DNA from: Phycomyces nitens
Taxonomy: Eukaryota; Mucoromycota; Mucoromycetes; Mucorales; Phycomycetaceae
Direction: 5' to 3'
Assembly (NCBI GenBank): GCA_022702545.1
Contig: JAHRBC010000001.1
Span: 9,734,001-9,798,000 of the forward strand
Length of the DNA stretch: 64,000 nucleotides
The translations under genes and the position numbers were made by a program. Positions within the stretch are counted from its first letter, which is position 1, and each line of letters starts with the position of its first letter. The notes beneath the pieces are model-generated. The model did no database searches. It was not told where the DNA came from and was given only the letters and a program-made list of their open reading frames with translations. Positions 32,077 through 44,074 of the stretch are shown here, piece after piece.

Positions 32077-35003
32077 ATGTTTACCTACCTGAGGGCGTGC
32101 AAGACTACCGTACCAATGCCTACAAAGGCTTTTCCGGGCCGCTGGACCAAGACTACTCTTACTGTTACTCGTTGTTGGTATACTACCTCGGTTGGTATGT
32201 GATTTGGCTAGTATTCCCACGATATACCTTGGAGTTAACACTTTATGTATCTATAGAGCGAAAGCCTCTTTTTGACAAGATATTGATCGCAAACAGGCAA
32301 GTATATTGTGGCGACTAAAACTAGTGTCTTGGAACCACTAGAAAAATGGTGTACTTATGGCGGTAAAATGTAGAGGCGAAATTGCCTGTCGAGTCATGCG
32401 TACAGCAAAGACACTTGGCATCAAGACTGTGGCAGTGTATAGCGATGCAGATGTGCACGCTCAGCACGTAAAGATGGTAGGTTGGAATAGATTTGTAATG
32501 GTGAGTTAATAAACATCTGGTAAAGGCGGATGAGGCATACTGGATCGGCCCTCCAGCATCAGCCGAGAGCTACCTCTCGATTGACAAGATTATCCAAGTG
32601 GCCAAAAAGAGTGGATCTCAGGTGAGAAGGCTATTTTTAATAATAAAGAGGACATTTGTGTAAAGATTAAAGAGATATTGTCTTCTAAACAATGATAAAT
32701 GTGGTGGTCAGGCTATTCATCCAGGCTATGGCTTCTTGTCCGAAAATGCCGAGTTCTCTGACCGTGTAAAGGCAGAAAACATTGCCTTTATTGGGCCTTC
32801 TGGAGATGCAATGCGTTCAATGGGATCAAAGAGGTTGGTTGCTTGGTTGTTTGGTTGGTTGGTTGCAGAGAAACATGCTCATAAAGTATCATCGTGTGTA
32901 CTTAGTGAATCAAAGTATATAATGGAAAAGGCAGGTGTTCCTGTGGTTCCTGGTTACCATGGAGACAACCAAGATGTCGCGTTTTTAAAAGAGCAGGCTG
33001 GTCTGATTGGTTACCCGGTATTGATCAAGGCGATCAAAGGTGGAGGAGGAAAGGGCATGCGAATTGTTCGTACTCCGGATGAATTCGAGCAGATGCTTTC
33101 GTCTTCCAAGCAGGAGTCCATAAAATCGTTTGGTGACGACAAGGTTCTGATCGAAAGATACCTTGAGCGGCCTCGCCATGTGGAAGTACAGGTTTTTGCC
33201 GATCAGCACAACAACGTGGTTCATTTATTTGAGCGAGATTGCTCGGTGCAGCGTCGTCACCAAAAAGTGATTGAAGAGGCCCCTGCTCCCGGCCTTTCGG
33301 AAGAGATCCGGGCTGATTTGGGAGCAAAAGCAGTAGCAGCAGCCCGTGCAGTTGGTTATGAGAATGCAGGCACGGTCGAGTTTATTATGGACAACATTGA
33401 CAAGAAATTCTACTTTATGGAAATGAATACCCGCCTCCAGGTTAGTTGTGTTCATCTTGGTTACATTTCATTTTGATGTTTGGGCGAAATATAATTGTTA
33501 TTTTTAGGTTGAACATCCTGTCACTGAAATGGTCACCAACACTGATTTGGTTCAGTGGCAATTAGAAGTAAGATAAATAAAGACGATCAAAGAGCCAACC
33601 TTACACAAGAAAAGAAAAGCTTATGGTTAAATGTTTAGGTTGCTTCTGGCAATACTCTTCCAATGAGCCAGGATCAGTTGGAATTGACTGGCCATGCATT
33701 TGAGGCGCGTGTCTATGCCGAGAACCCCACAAAGTAAGGACAAGCAAAGATTAAAGCAAGAATGCCAACATTTTCCACCACTAGCAACTTCTTGCCGGAT
33801 ACTGGACCACTCTTTAGTGTTCGTACCCCGCCTGCCTCTAAAGATGTTCGATTAGAGACTGGGTTTATCGAGGGTGATCAGATCAGTGTCTATTATGACC
33901 CAATGATATCAAAGCTTGTTGTACGCGGTGACAATCGTGATGATGCCCTTCGTCGATTCCGGCTCGCATTGGAGCAATATCAAGTAAGTTGATGGATTGA
34001 ATAGATAAGCGCTATGAATTGCACACAATTTATATTTGTAAATAGGTTGTTGGCCTAAACACCAATATCGACTTTTTGAGAAAGGTCGCCAGCCATCCAG
34101 CGTTTATCCAAGGAGAGGTAGAGACGGGTTTTATTCAGGTAAAACAATTAGGATTTGAGAGTTATCATTGAAATCTAAGAATGTTTATTTAAATACACAA
34201 TAATAATTTGTTGATATTAGGAATTCGAACAGGATCTGTTGGGTGCACCTGTCCCTCCTAACCCTGTAACACTCGCTCTGGCTGCAGGTGTAATTCAACA
34301 CCAAGAAGCCACCGCAATCAAACCAACTGCTACAGGTAATGAGTATCTTGTGATAAATACAAATTAACTAATATTGCTCTTCATCATTAGATCCATTTAG
34401 TCCTTGGTCCAATCTTTCCAATGGTTTCCGGCTCAACACCAGAGATAGCTCTAAGGTCGTGTTCAATGCAGACAATGTTGAATACCACGTACTCGTTACC
34501 CCAAATGCAACCAACACAGTGGATCTGGAGGTGTGCCAGGGCTCAGAAACAATCAAGAGCTATCTAAATGTGTCGATAGCCAATGAAGATGGCCAATGGG
34601 TCTCTGATATCGATAATAAATCGGTCAAATCAAATGTAGTTGTACATAACGACAAGGTTGCCGTGTTTAATGAGGTAATATTGATGGAAAGCTATGCAAT
34701 GGGTTTAACATGTGGTAAAAGTATGGCAGGACCGATGTACGACTGGGTATTCCAGCCTATATGACTAGTCAGGATGCCGAGGGTGCAGCTGGTTCAGTAA
34801 AGACTCCCATGCCATGCAAGATTTCCCAAGTATTGGTTGAGGCTGGACAAAAGATTGAAAAAGATAGCGTTCTGGTGGTACTGGAGGCAATGAAGATGGA
34901 ACATGTCATCAGGGCCCCAGCAGCAGGCGTAGTGGATCAAGTGTTGTACAGTGTGGGGGATTTGGTTGAAGAGAACAAGAGTCTGGTGACGTTTTGCGAA
35001 TAA
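32077..35003 (+). CDS. MCC1: Methylcrotonoyl-CoA carboxylase subunit alpha, mitochondrial (biotin carboxylase and biotin carrier)
   Basis: Carboxylates biotin and carries it for conversion of 3-methylcrotonyl-CoA to 3-methylglutaconyl-CoA in mitochondrial leucine breakdown. Thirteen exons total 2142 nt (713 residues): 32077-32194, 32257-32296, 32374-32476, 32526-32621, 32712-32833, 32906-33440, 33508-33567, 33639-33733, 33785-33983, 34046-34138, 34221-34335, 34391-34674 and 34722-35003. The start gives an Arg/Lys/Thr-rich targeting peptide with a plausible cleavage near RCWYTTS. Seen in order: [14 protein letters not shown], the ATP-grasp loop [22 protein letters not shown], the [14 protein letters not shown] motif, and the biotinyl Lys in EAMKMEH near the C-terminus. 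[11 protein letters not shown] before the carrier domain favours MCC over pyruvate or propionyl-CoA carboxylase. Intron 2 (32297-32373) uses a GC donor. The beta subunit is not in the window. Confidence 0.93.
32297..32373 (+). other. GC-AG intron (MCC1 intron 2)
   Basis: Donor AACAG|GCAAGT and acceptor ATGTAG|A restore the invariant [11 protein letters not shown] of biotin carboxylases. Confidence 0.9.
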
Positions 35004-35633
35004 TTGGCATATATAAAATAAATATAAAAAAAGAAGAGAGATTTGTAGAAAGCTAAAGATAGAGAAGCGCTCGGACACTCAATCAGATAGAGAATAGAGA
35101 AGACTTTCTAAAAGTAGTAAGGATAAAATAAAGAGATTACAAGGCCATTCTGTTGATGTTGCACTCAGCGGATCGTCTGTGAATGTCCATCTAATGATAC
35201 ACGGTGCAAATACGGCACAATAAAATCCAGATGGTGAACAACAGTCATGGATGCAACCTTGGCGGGCCCACATATCTCTTGGTTGTTAGGGTCAAATTTC
35301 ATTGTCTCTAGAGTCACCTGTTGGCACCATTCCCACCATGGTAGCCGTCAAGCTGACCAAAAGGGAGTCTTGTATAAAGAGGGAGCGGAAGAAGGAGAGT
35401 TTTTGTGCAACCGGTTATCCTTCCGCAGGGGTACCAACCGTGAGTTAAGGTAGGCAGTAGCATCGTAGCACTGAACCTCGTTCTTATCCAACGTGTCCGG
35501 GTTTTGTCACCCACCCCCATCTTTAGTCCCCCCTCTTCTTGAAAGGCGATTACAAAAAATTCAATTAACCAAGTTATAAAAACCACACATTTTCTTTTGC
35601 TTTGTTTTCCATTTTATCACTCATCACAATACA
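35004..35633 (+). promoter_or_regulatory. Region between MCC1 and GGPP synthase, promoter of the latter
   Basis: No coding exon seen. A TATA-like TTATAAAAACC at 35574-35584 sits about 55 bp upstream of the synthase ATG. A C-rich stretch (CACCCACCCCC, then CCCCCC) lies at 35508-35533, unusual in this AT-rich sequence. Confidence 0.55.
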
Positions 35634-36990
35634 ATGCTTACCGTTCAATTTGATTCCAAGAACACTTTTGTCGAGCCTCATTCCAATGTCGCCTTTGCTG
35701 ACACACCCGTCAAGCCAACCAAGAAGAACCAGGAAGAGGTGATTATTGGCGCATATATATATATATTTCGATATTCACTCCATTTCAGATCCTCCTCGAG
35801 CCCTTTACCTATCTCTGCAACAACCCTGGAAAAGATGTCCGGGCAAAGATGATTGAGGCATTCGACTATTGGATTCAGGTCCCCAAGGACTCCCTCAAAG
35901 TCATTACCCGTGTCATTGAGATGCTCCACAGCGCCAGTCTCTTGTAAGGATCACACACACTTTGTTGGACTGTCATTGACCCCACAATAGGATTGATGAT
36001 GTTGAAGACGGCTCCATCTTGCGTCGCGGTGTTCCTGCTGCCCATCATCTGTATGGTATTCCCCAGACAATCAACTGTGCAAACTACGTCTACTTTTTGG
36101 CTCTTGCTGAGCTCAACAAGCTCAATAACCCCAAGATGGTTGTCATTTACACCGGTAAGACAGCTCAATTCTAGATTTCAGGCAACATCTCTAATTGAGT
36201 TTTTATTCTTTGTGTGGTAGAGGAACTCGTGAATCTCCATCGGGGACAAGGTATGTGTAACCCATTTGGGCTCCTTCTGGACTACACAAATGGCAGGCTT
36301 CTGACAGTTTATTGTGTAACTAGGCATGGAGCTATTCTGGAGAGACACTCTGACATGCCCTTCCGAAGAGGAATTCATTGAGATGGTTGATAACAGTAAG
36401 TAACTTGCAATCTACTCTACAATCTTTAACCCTTTTAATTAATTAGAAACCGGTGGTCTCCTGCGTCTGGCTGTCAAATTGATGCAAGAGGCTAGCAACT
36501 CTGAGAGGTAGGCATTCGATCAAAAAAAAAAAGACTTGCAGGCTAATCAATTATATAGGGATTACACTGGTCTTGTTGGCAAGATTGGCATTCATTTCCA
36601 GGTTAGAGATGACTATATGAACCTCCAGTCAAAGACAGTAAGTCCATGAATACAATATATCAAAACCATTGTTTCTTATCGCGTCTTTAGTACGCCGATA
36701 ACAAGGGCTTCTGCGAAGACCTTACCGAAGGCAAATTCTCTTTCCCAATCATTCACTCTATTCATGCCGACCCTAACAACCGTCAGCTTATCAACATTCT
36801 CAAACAAAAGAGCTCTGCAATTGAGCTCAAGCAGTTTGCTCTCCAGTTGCTCGAAAAGACCGACACCTTTAACTACTGCCGCGCATTCCTCACAAACATT
36901 GAGAAGGAGGCATCAGACGAGATTGCTGAGTTGGGTGGCAACCCAAAGCTTGAGAAGATCATGACTCTCCTGAGCATCAAAGACCAGTAA
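35634..36990 (+). CDS. Geranylgeranyl diphosphate synthase
   Basis: Condenses isopentenyl diphosphate with allylic diphosphates to make C20 geranylgeranyl diphosphate, the precursor of carotenoids, prenylated proteins and other terpenoids. Eight exons (35634-35738, 35789-35943, 35991-36154, 36221-36250, 36324-36395, 36447-36507, 36559-36637, 36691-36990) total 966 nt and encode 321 residues, the usual size. The first Asp-rich motif is [14 protein letters not shown], followed by [15 protein letters not shown]; the second is [20 protein letters not shown] and [15 protein letters not shown] sit where the family has its helices F and G. All introns are GT-AG, 47-73 nt. The residues before the first Asp motif (EMLHSASLL) fit type III (fungal/animal) synthases. 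It follows MCC1 on the same strand after 630 bp. In mucoralean fungi this enzyme feeds carotene and trisporoid synthesis. Confidence 0.95.
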
Positions 36991-39900
36991 AAAAAATGAT
37001 TTCCAATTTTCCCTCGCCATCAACTCCATCAGTCCAGATATATTATATTATCCCCCGAGAACCAAACCTCCTTATTCGAATCTCATCCCCATCTTTACCC
37101 CATCTTTCAACATCCTCATGAGCACATAGATACAAAACAAGACTGAGCATATTTTTTATTATAAAAATACATTGCATTATCTTATGAAAACCAAATAAAT
37201 AGCGTATACAAACCATTTGTGTAACATTGACTTGGAAGCCTTTGGTAGCCCAAGGGGGGTGGGGGTGGGGGGTCTAGAAAGCTTATTGCCAACTATCCTG
37301 TATGATGGACATTTCAACCAGAAATCTTGATAGACAGCAATTGACATTGACTATAGAGTATTTCTGGCCATGGCTATCTTGTATCATGGTTGATTCAGAA
37401 GCCTAGGCTATTCCGAAAACATAGAGGAACTTTGACCACTCACAATCCAAACTTCAAGCGGTTGGATAGCCTGATCTCCGCCTAATTCCAGTTCATTGTT
37501 CTACAGGGCACGAGTTTGATTCGCTGTGTTTCGCATAAAAGCCAAAATGAGCCCAAAGGACGTGTAAAGAGCGCCTCATTCGTATTTACGTTTTGACCAA
37601 GTAACAATTCTCAAAGCAACCAATTGTCGAGGAAGCAAGTTTGGTATGTTTTTTAATTAATTTAGTTTTTTTTTAATAAAAATCCGTAGGACCCAGCGCA
37701 ATAAAACGGAGAACAATCCAGAAAAAGATTGGGCTTTTTTTTATTATCCTTTCCATCAGGTTTTTCATAATGACAGATCCATTGAACCCTTTATGCTCTT
37801 GCAGAATGTCTGGCAGTTGCAGTCTACAAGACGTGCATTTTGGTCCACCCAGATATACGAAATACAATCTGCATATTTCAAAAAGGATTTCTAGCACATG
37901 TTTAATTTTTTTTTCGGACACACAAAATCTGCGTCCGAGACTCTATAAACAGAACCCTAGTCTGATAAAAAGTTCAAGTCAACCGTGTGCTTGCTGATTG
38001 TCTATAACTCTGCAGACAAGTCGTTACACTGGTACAGACAAGGTGCGCAGCAATTGCACCATTACATTTATATTACTGCGATAGCAACTGAGAAAAAAAG
38101 AAAAGATTTCATTCTCGGAAGCAATTGATAGCTATATTTAAAACAGGCCGCAAATCACCTCACTGGTGTTGTCAGATTGCATTGACACGGTCTTTAGTTT
38201 GGGACAAAAAAACTTTTCCAAACAGTCAACCCGGTTTACTCTATCTGTCGATTGGTTGCCACGATAAAGAAGTGATCAGAGTGTACAATGCGCAAATATA
38301 GTTTTTGGATATTTGGTCGCCTATTAATTATATACAGAGTTCGCCCTTAGCAACCAATAGAAAACACGATGTCCCAATAGAGAGATTAGCATCTGCGACT
38401 AATATATCAAAAGGGACAATCTCATTTACACGATCATTTTGGACATATGAGTGTAGTGCTTGGGCATTTGCTTGCTCCGTTTGTGCATTTTTAATAACAA
38501 TAAAAAAGAGATTAAATATGTATCCTGCAGGATTCCAGAATCATCTGTAGCATTGGCACAATAAAGATAACAAATAAACCACGTTTTGTGAGTTTTGCAA
38601 CACAATACAAAATGTAAATAAAAAGTCTAATTTTGGAAAGTATTGTTAACATATTTGGATTTATGTCGGAAACCCAATGGATCATTTGTTTCCATGGCAA
38701 AGTTTAGAAGAAATAAATGAGCCGGATTGCAAATGTGAAAAAAGGTCGACAGAACATTTTCTATGGGATGATTTGATGTCTTGCAGCCAAAGTCCCCTTT
38801 GTTAGCCTCTTTTGATGCAATTGACGATCATAAACAAGATAAAGTGTCCCTCGATTGATATATATATATATATATTTAAGAATAATCAAATAAAGAGCTA
38901 ATGTTGTGCTTGTGCTTTTGTTAAAAATAAATTGCGATTGTTTAAAGGGCTAGTGTGCCAATCTATTTCCAATCTATTTTATACCAGACGCTTCGAAAAG
39001 TGAAAGAAAAAAAGAAACAAAGAGGTCTTTGGTATGTAATATATGCATGTTAAAAAATAGGCTGTTGAAAACCCGGCATTATTCCATCTCTTCAATTAAA
39101 ATCCATTCCACACCTCAAATCTGCCTTCTTTTTCATTTTGAATCTCAAGATCCGTACAACAGAGTTTGTACTCAGAACAAGAGAGTCTCGATCTTATTCA
39201 ATCTATTTGGTGTTTGGTCAATTGAGAAAAAAAATACAATTCAGAACAGTTGCAATAATTAGAGAATTCCAAAAACAATGTTCAGAACATACAAAAGGTA
39301 GGTCAAAAAGCAAGTGTCAAATTTACAATGATGATAAAGTAACGTGCCCCCTTCTCCCCCAATGTTTCCAAACCTATGGTTTGAAATCTAAACAAGATTG
39401 TTGTTTATCTGAAAACAAGGCAAATGCTTTTTGCTAAAATAACTCTAGCAAAACATTACTGCTCTGCAACATTGACCAAGTGCTTATTAAATGTAGGAGT
39501 TGGAACAAGGCAGACTACAACGAAACCAAGAAATTCTTGTGAGTGTAACCAATCCAAGTCTAATTAGTTAAAAACAAGCTTCTTAAAATATAACCAAAAA
39601 AAACTATAATAAATAACTGTGGAATCCAAGAGGCTCACAAACATATCAATTTGGTTATTTCTTTGTCCTCAGAAGAACCGAGATATCTTGACGTGACAGG
39701 TTGCAAAACATATTTTTGTATTCACATCACGGGTATGTTCAAAACGTTGCCGTAGGGTGATACTTTCCACAAACTCTACAGAAATTACAGGTCAAGTGCC
39801 TTGGTATTAGGAAAGATAAAGGTTGCAATGACATTATTCCTACCCCAAGGCACAAGTAGAAGTATTTGGGACATTAGGATTCATGGCCGTAGAAATGTCT

Positions 39901-41689
39901 CCTTTGGCTTGTTTTATTATCCCCACAGTTGACCTCCTGAAATAGAGGCAAGTTGCTGATTAGATATATATTGCTATATATGAGCCACCTTCTTAAAAGA
40001 GCAACCATAAGCATGAATGCCCTTCATGAGGCCGTGAGAATCCCCATGGCATGGAGTTTTACCTTTGAAGGTATAATATTCATATCAATTAATAAGATCC
40101 ATGACAATGAATATTCAAAAAATCAAAGTACATATAATGAATTGCTAGTCGAGTGTATGGTACAAAAAAAGCTTCAATTTCAGCCATCTTACTAAAACTA
40201 CGACTAGGATCTTCTTTATTTGTTTTCAGCCACTTTAGCCGGATATCTTGGATGCACCAATCTATAATTATTAAGCACTAATGGCTTGGACAAAAATACC
40301 CAATCGTTTGATAAGCAATGTAGCCACCTATGATTACCCACACTATATCATTATTCAAAGAAAGTAATAAACTTGTAAATCTCTGCCAAGGTCTATAATT
40401 TACCCTAATGCCGTTTTCGTAAGGTTCCGTAACATGCAATATTTGATTCTTTTTTTTTTAAAAAAAAAATGAAGAAACTATATATTTTATATTAGTCAAT
40501 TAGCTCACTTTCACAGGCTTTTTTTTATATATCTACTCAACAAAATAAACATCAAAGCGCGTTTATCCAATGTGAGTAACCGTACACAGGCACTCTTGTA
40601 CCCTGCTAAAAATAAAAATTACTGTTAACAAGAATGCAAGGACTCTTACTCTTTACTGTGTCTGTATCATTACTTAAACCTACTTATAGCTTAAAATCCT
40701 TTCTGTGCTCAAGCTAGTATTGGTGAGAGATTTAAGAGCTATTTCTAGAGCCATAAAAATAAAGTAAAATAAAAATATGCTATCTGATATCAAACTATTT
40801 TGCAAAGTTTACATGGATAATTGAATATTCCAATATTATCTGTCTGCTCTACAAAAATCCTAGTCTCGATATCCTATCAGAATAAAAATGGCTGCAAGAA
40901 AAGCAATTTCTTTAATAATAATAAAAACACTAATGACTCTCAACCGAATGGGACCACAACAATTGTGCGACTTTATTACATTGACCTATTGATCTAATGC
41001 GCCAATTTTTATCAATCAAGGTGCATAGATGTTACAATACGCTTTCAAAGAGTTATTTTATACGTGCATTACAAAAATCAAGGGTTTCTTAATACCTTTG
41101 TCCTCATAATTCTTTGAAAGTATCGAGGTGTCACATAGGTCTCACAAAAAGGTTACAGTTGTGTAGCATTGTACAGATCTGTTCACATCCCTATAGAATT
41201 ACTCGCACCGGACTCGGAATAAAATCCACAATCAATTGCACCGTACACTCTTTCTAAAAACTGTGCTTGTACATGTACACATTCTACTAGATATAACCGT
41301 TCCTTGTCCCGCTTAAAAATTATATATAATATATATATATTGTCTTTATAATACATATATGCAATTGCCAAAGGTGCCTACCCCTAACACATCGTCTAAT
41401 GATAACAAGAATCTAGACATAGAATAGAGTAGATGAATCCATTCATAAACTCAAGACTCGACCTTTCCTCCGACCCAATAAAGCCGTCTCACTTGTTACT
41501 GCTCCCTGTAGCAAATCTCTCATTCGTCAGAACATCGCCGCTGCAGCCTGGGTCCATATCCTGCATCTCATTAGTGTTATCTTTGGGTGAAGGCATGCAA
41601 ACTGGTGGTGATATCTATAACTTTTTTTTGGTCTCAAAGCACCAAGACCCACACCCTCATTGTCAGTCTTTACTGACTCAGATAGACAA
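36991..41689. other. Long gene-poor AT-rich region
   Basis: Almost 4.7 kb without a supported gene. Apart from the G-rich run at 37254 and short TA repeats (38859-38877, 41327-41341), I see only AT-rich DNA with poly-A/T tracts. The ORFs here are short and low-complexity. Confidence 0.5.
37254..37272 (+). other. G-rich run, possible G-quadruplex
   Basis: Three G-runs of 6, 5 and 6 separated by single T residues, about 265 bp past the GGPP synthase stop. Long G-runs are rare in this AT-rich window. Confidence 0.6.
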
Positions 41690-43200
41690 TTCAAAGCCAC
41701 CCTTGTATTTCAAAGAATCCAAATACTATCAAGGTTAACCTACACCAGATTTCCACATCTACTGTCTCCGAGAAACACTGTGTACTCTTTACCGAGGCCC
41801 TTGGACTATTTGACAAAGTTTATAATAGCCCAGGACTTGGAAACAAACGTCACCAAAAAGTATTCATTTCAATAATCTACCTGTCTAGACTCCCACTCTG
41901 ATATTACCCGCAAAACAGAGGATGTGAAGATTATCGGCAAGTTTACCCATATCCCCTACAAGAACATCACTGTCAAAGAACCTACACTTGGCATAAAATA
42001 GACTAGAAAAACTTGGATCGACATCAACCTCGCAGCTAGTGGTATTAATTCTAAAGAAAATGCCAACACCTCCTTTGTCTCTTGACCCTATTAAACACAC
42101 TCTAATGCTTCATTAAATAATGAGTATATCTGTCTTTGGGATCCTCAATGTGATAGGTAGAATGAGTTCCCTTTTCAATCATTTCTCTCCTAAATCTTTT
42201 ATATGCTACCATCTTTGATCTTTTGTACTCTAGGGAATTTACACTCTTTTAGATTATAGATAATTACTTGGCATCTTCCTTCAAGTCCAGTTTAATCTAT
42301 GCACAAAGTACTGTGGTGTTGTCTCTTTTAGTCCTATTTTGTTACTAAGCCTACTGTTTGTCTCGGGTGGAAATCAAGTCTTTTTGGCCCTTGTCTCTCA
42401 TTTAAACAGTCGCATTGATCCGTTTGTTCTTGTTCTTGTTCTTGTGTATGAATAGTTCCACGGAACAATCCCGTGTATTTTATAATGCTATTGGCTACTG
42501 TCTCTAAAACATTTAGCCGCCCAACCTTTTTGCTTGGAGACTTTAATTGCATACACCAGTATACTATGCATCCCACAGCATGGCACCACTATATGCATAC
42601 ATTGTACCAAGAGCATATACTCAATACTTTTGTACTGATTGTGTTTGGTACCTTGAGTATCCCTATTCCCACCACCAGTCTTTGCCTGGCTTAGCCCATA
42701 TTAAAGCAAAATGATTCAGATACCAAAGTCAATAATATACAATTTGGTTAATGTACGAGTGATTAATTGATTGAACAAGGTGAACAATCCAATAGATATT
42801 TTACCGAGTCATGAAATCTCCCACTGTCTCATGCTCTGTCACTTGTTTACAAAATCCCACAATTGACCAGACATTCACTTTAACTTTTCCACATCTTTCT
42901 CATACTCGGCAATTCTACCAGACCTGTAAAAGGCTGAACCAGTTGACTGCCATGAAAAATTCTCTTTATACACTCTTCTCTGATGCCTCTATACTAATCA
43001 ATCTGATCACTTTTGAAGTCGATGATGCCATCAAACTTGTATATTCTTTTGTATCCCTTGTGTAATTAGGTGCTCCTCTATATCTATATGCAAATGCCAA
43101 CTGGGGCTATTTACCTAAATTCATTGTATTTCCATCCTCCTGGCTTACTGCCGTTCCTGTGTCACGCCCTAAAGCTGGCACTATATCTGCCCTTAAACTT
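41690..43200 (+). pseudogene. LINE endonuclease-domain fragment (highly decayed)
   Basis: In changing frames I read segments in the order of an APE-type LINE endonuclease: a FHIYCLRETLC-like equivalent of the LQET motif (about 41755), CTKYCGVVSFSPIL (about 42300), LALVSHLNSRIDPFVLVLV (about 42385) and the clear FLLGDFNCIHQY (about 42520), the DFN motif. Stops and frameshifts are dense. This is the part of ORF2 that is missing from the LINE at 8.3-12.6 kb, but whether they are the same family cannot be judged by eye. Confidence 0.55.
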
Positions 43201-44074
43201 TGACATTCAATATTTGTCAGCTACAGACTCATACCAATAATGAAGATAATATTTAGGTTCCGAAAATTAAGAAAAAGAACTTCTTTTTATCATTTTACAT
43301 ATGGCAATATACTTGTAGAAAATCTTGGAAACGAAAAAGATACCTACTTTAATAGTGTAAAGAGTAATGTTTATTAAGAATTTAGCATTTTATTGTGCTA
43401 CTTAACATCTTCACCTCAGCTATGCGATTTGAGATGGTTTGCCTTTTGGATTTGAACATTATCCTCTTGATAAGTAAACTTTGTTGTTTTCTTTATTCAA
43501 TTTTTCACAAGAATAAAAAGGTTTCTTTTTAACATGTCCATATACGCTTACTGTTTAAGCATGCCCTAAATCACCTTAAAGGACCTACGGGTCCTGCCCA
43601 TATACACCGTCAGAGCATAATAGAGCCTCCACCAAGCTCCATTCTCGGTTTTATTCAATATTGTTCATAAGCTTGGTGCAAAACACTCGTGTTTCTTTCA
43701 TTTGGAAAAATCATAACTCTTGAAATTAAATGACACAACCTCATCTTTGATTAGCTTTCTTGGAGTGATCAGAAAATGCGATTCTCCTATCTTTATATTT
43801 TTTGATTGGTGTATATACTGTTTGCAAGGGTTTAATTCTCCTCTGATGGAGCTAGAGATGGTGCTCTCATACGAGTTCCACTGATTATACGTCTTTTTTT
43901 TTATAGTTTAAAAGCTCCTTTTGTCTATTAAGAGTTTCGTTGTTGTTTCGTTGACACATAGTGCGATTCAAATGGGGATAACACCCTAAAGAATATAAAA
44001 GATTGTATTACTGACTCTTTTATTTCTTGGGGTTCGAACCAATTGTCTTTAATCTTGGTATAATTCTGGAACTC
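43201..44074. other. Intergenic AT-rich DNA
   Basis: No supported gene. A GGTTCGAACC string at 44031-44040 resembles a tRNA B box but has no tRNA around it. Confidence 0.5.

Noticed and set aside
31995..32318. 107-codon ORF with hydrophobic start overlapping the MCC1 5' end
   Set aside because: It reads through the MCC1 first intron in a different frame from the targeting peptide; the ATG at 32077 with intron 32195-32256 gives a better presequence and the correct frame.
32834..32905. Coding-looking TTGG-repeat stretch continuous with the MCC1 frame
   Set aside because: Removing it as an intron gives the conserved [15 protein letters not shown]; the read-through peptide is low-complexity and absent from the family.
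37480..37535. Possible tRNA T-arm (GAGTTTGATTCGC)
   Set aside because: Stem bases do not pair and no cloverleaf can be built upstream.
44025..44045. GGTTCGAACC string resembling a tRNA B box
   Set aside because: No A box, acceptor stem or anticodon arm at the right distance on either strand.
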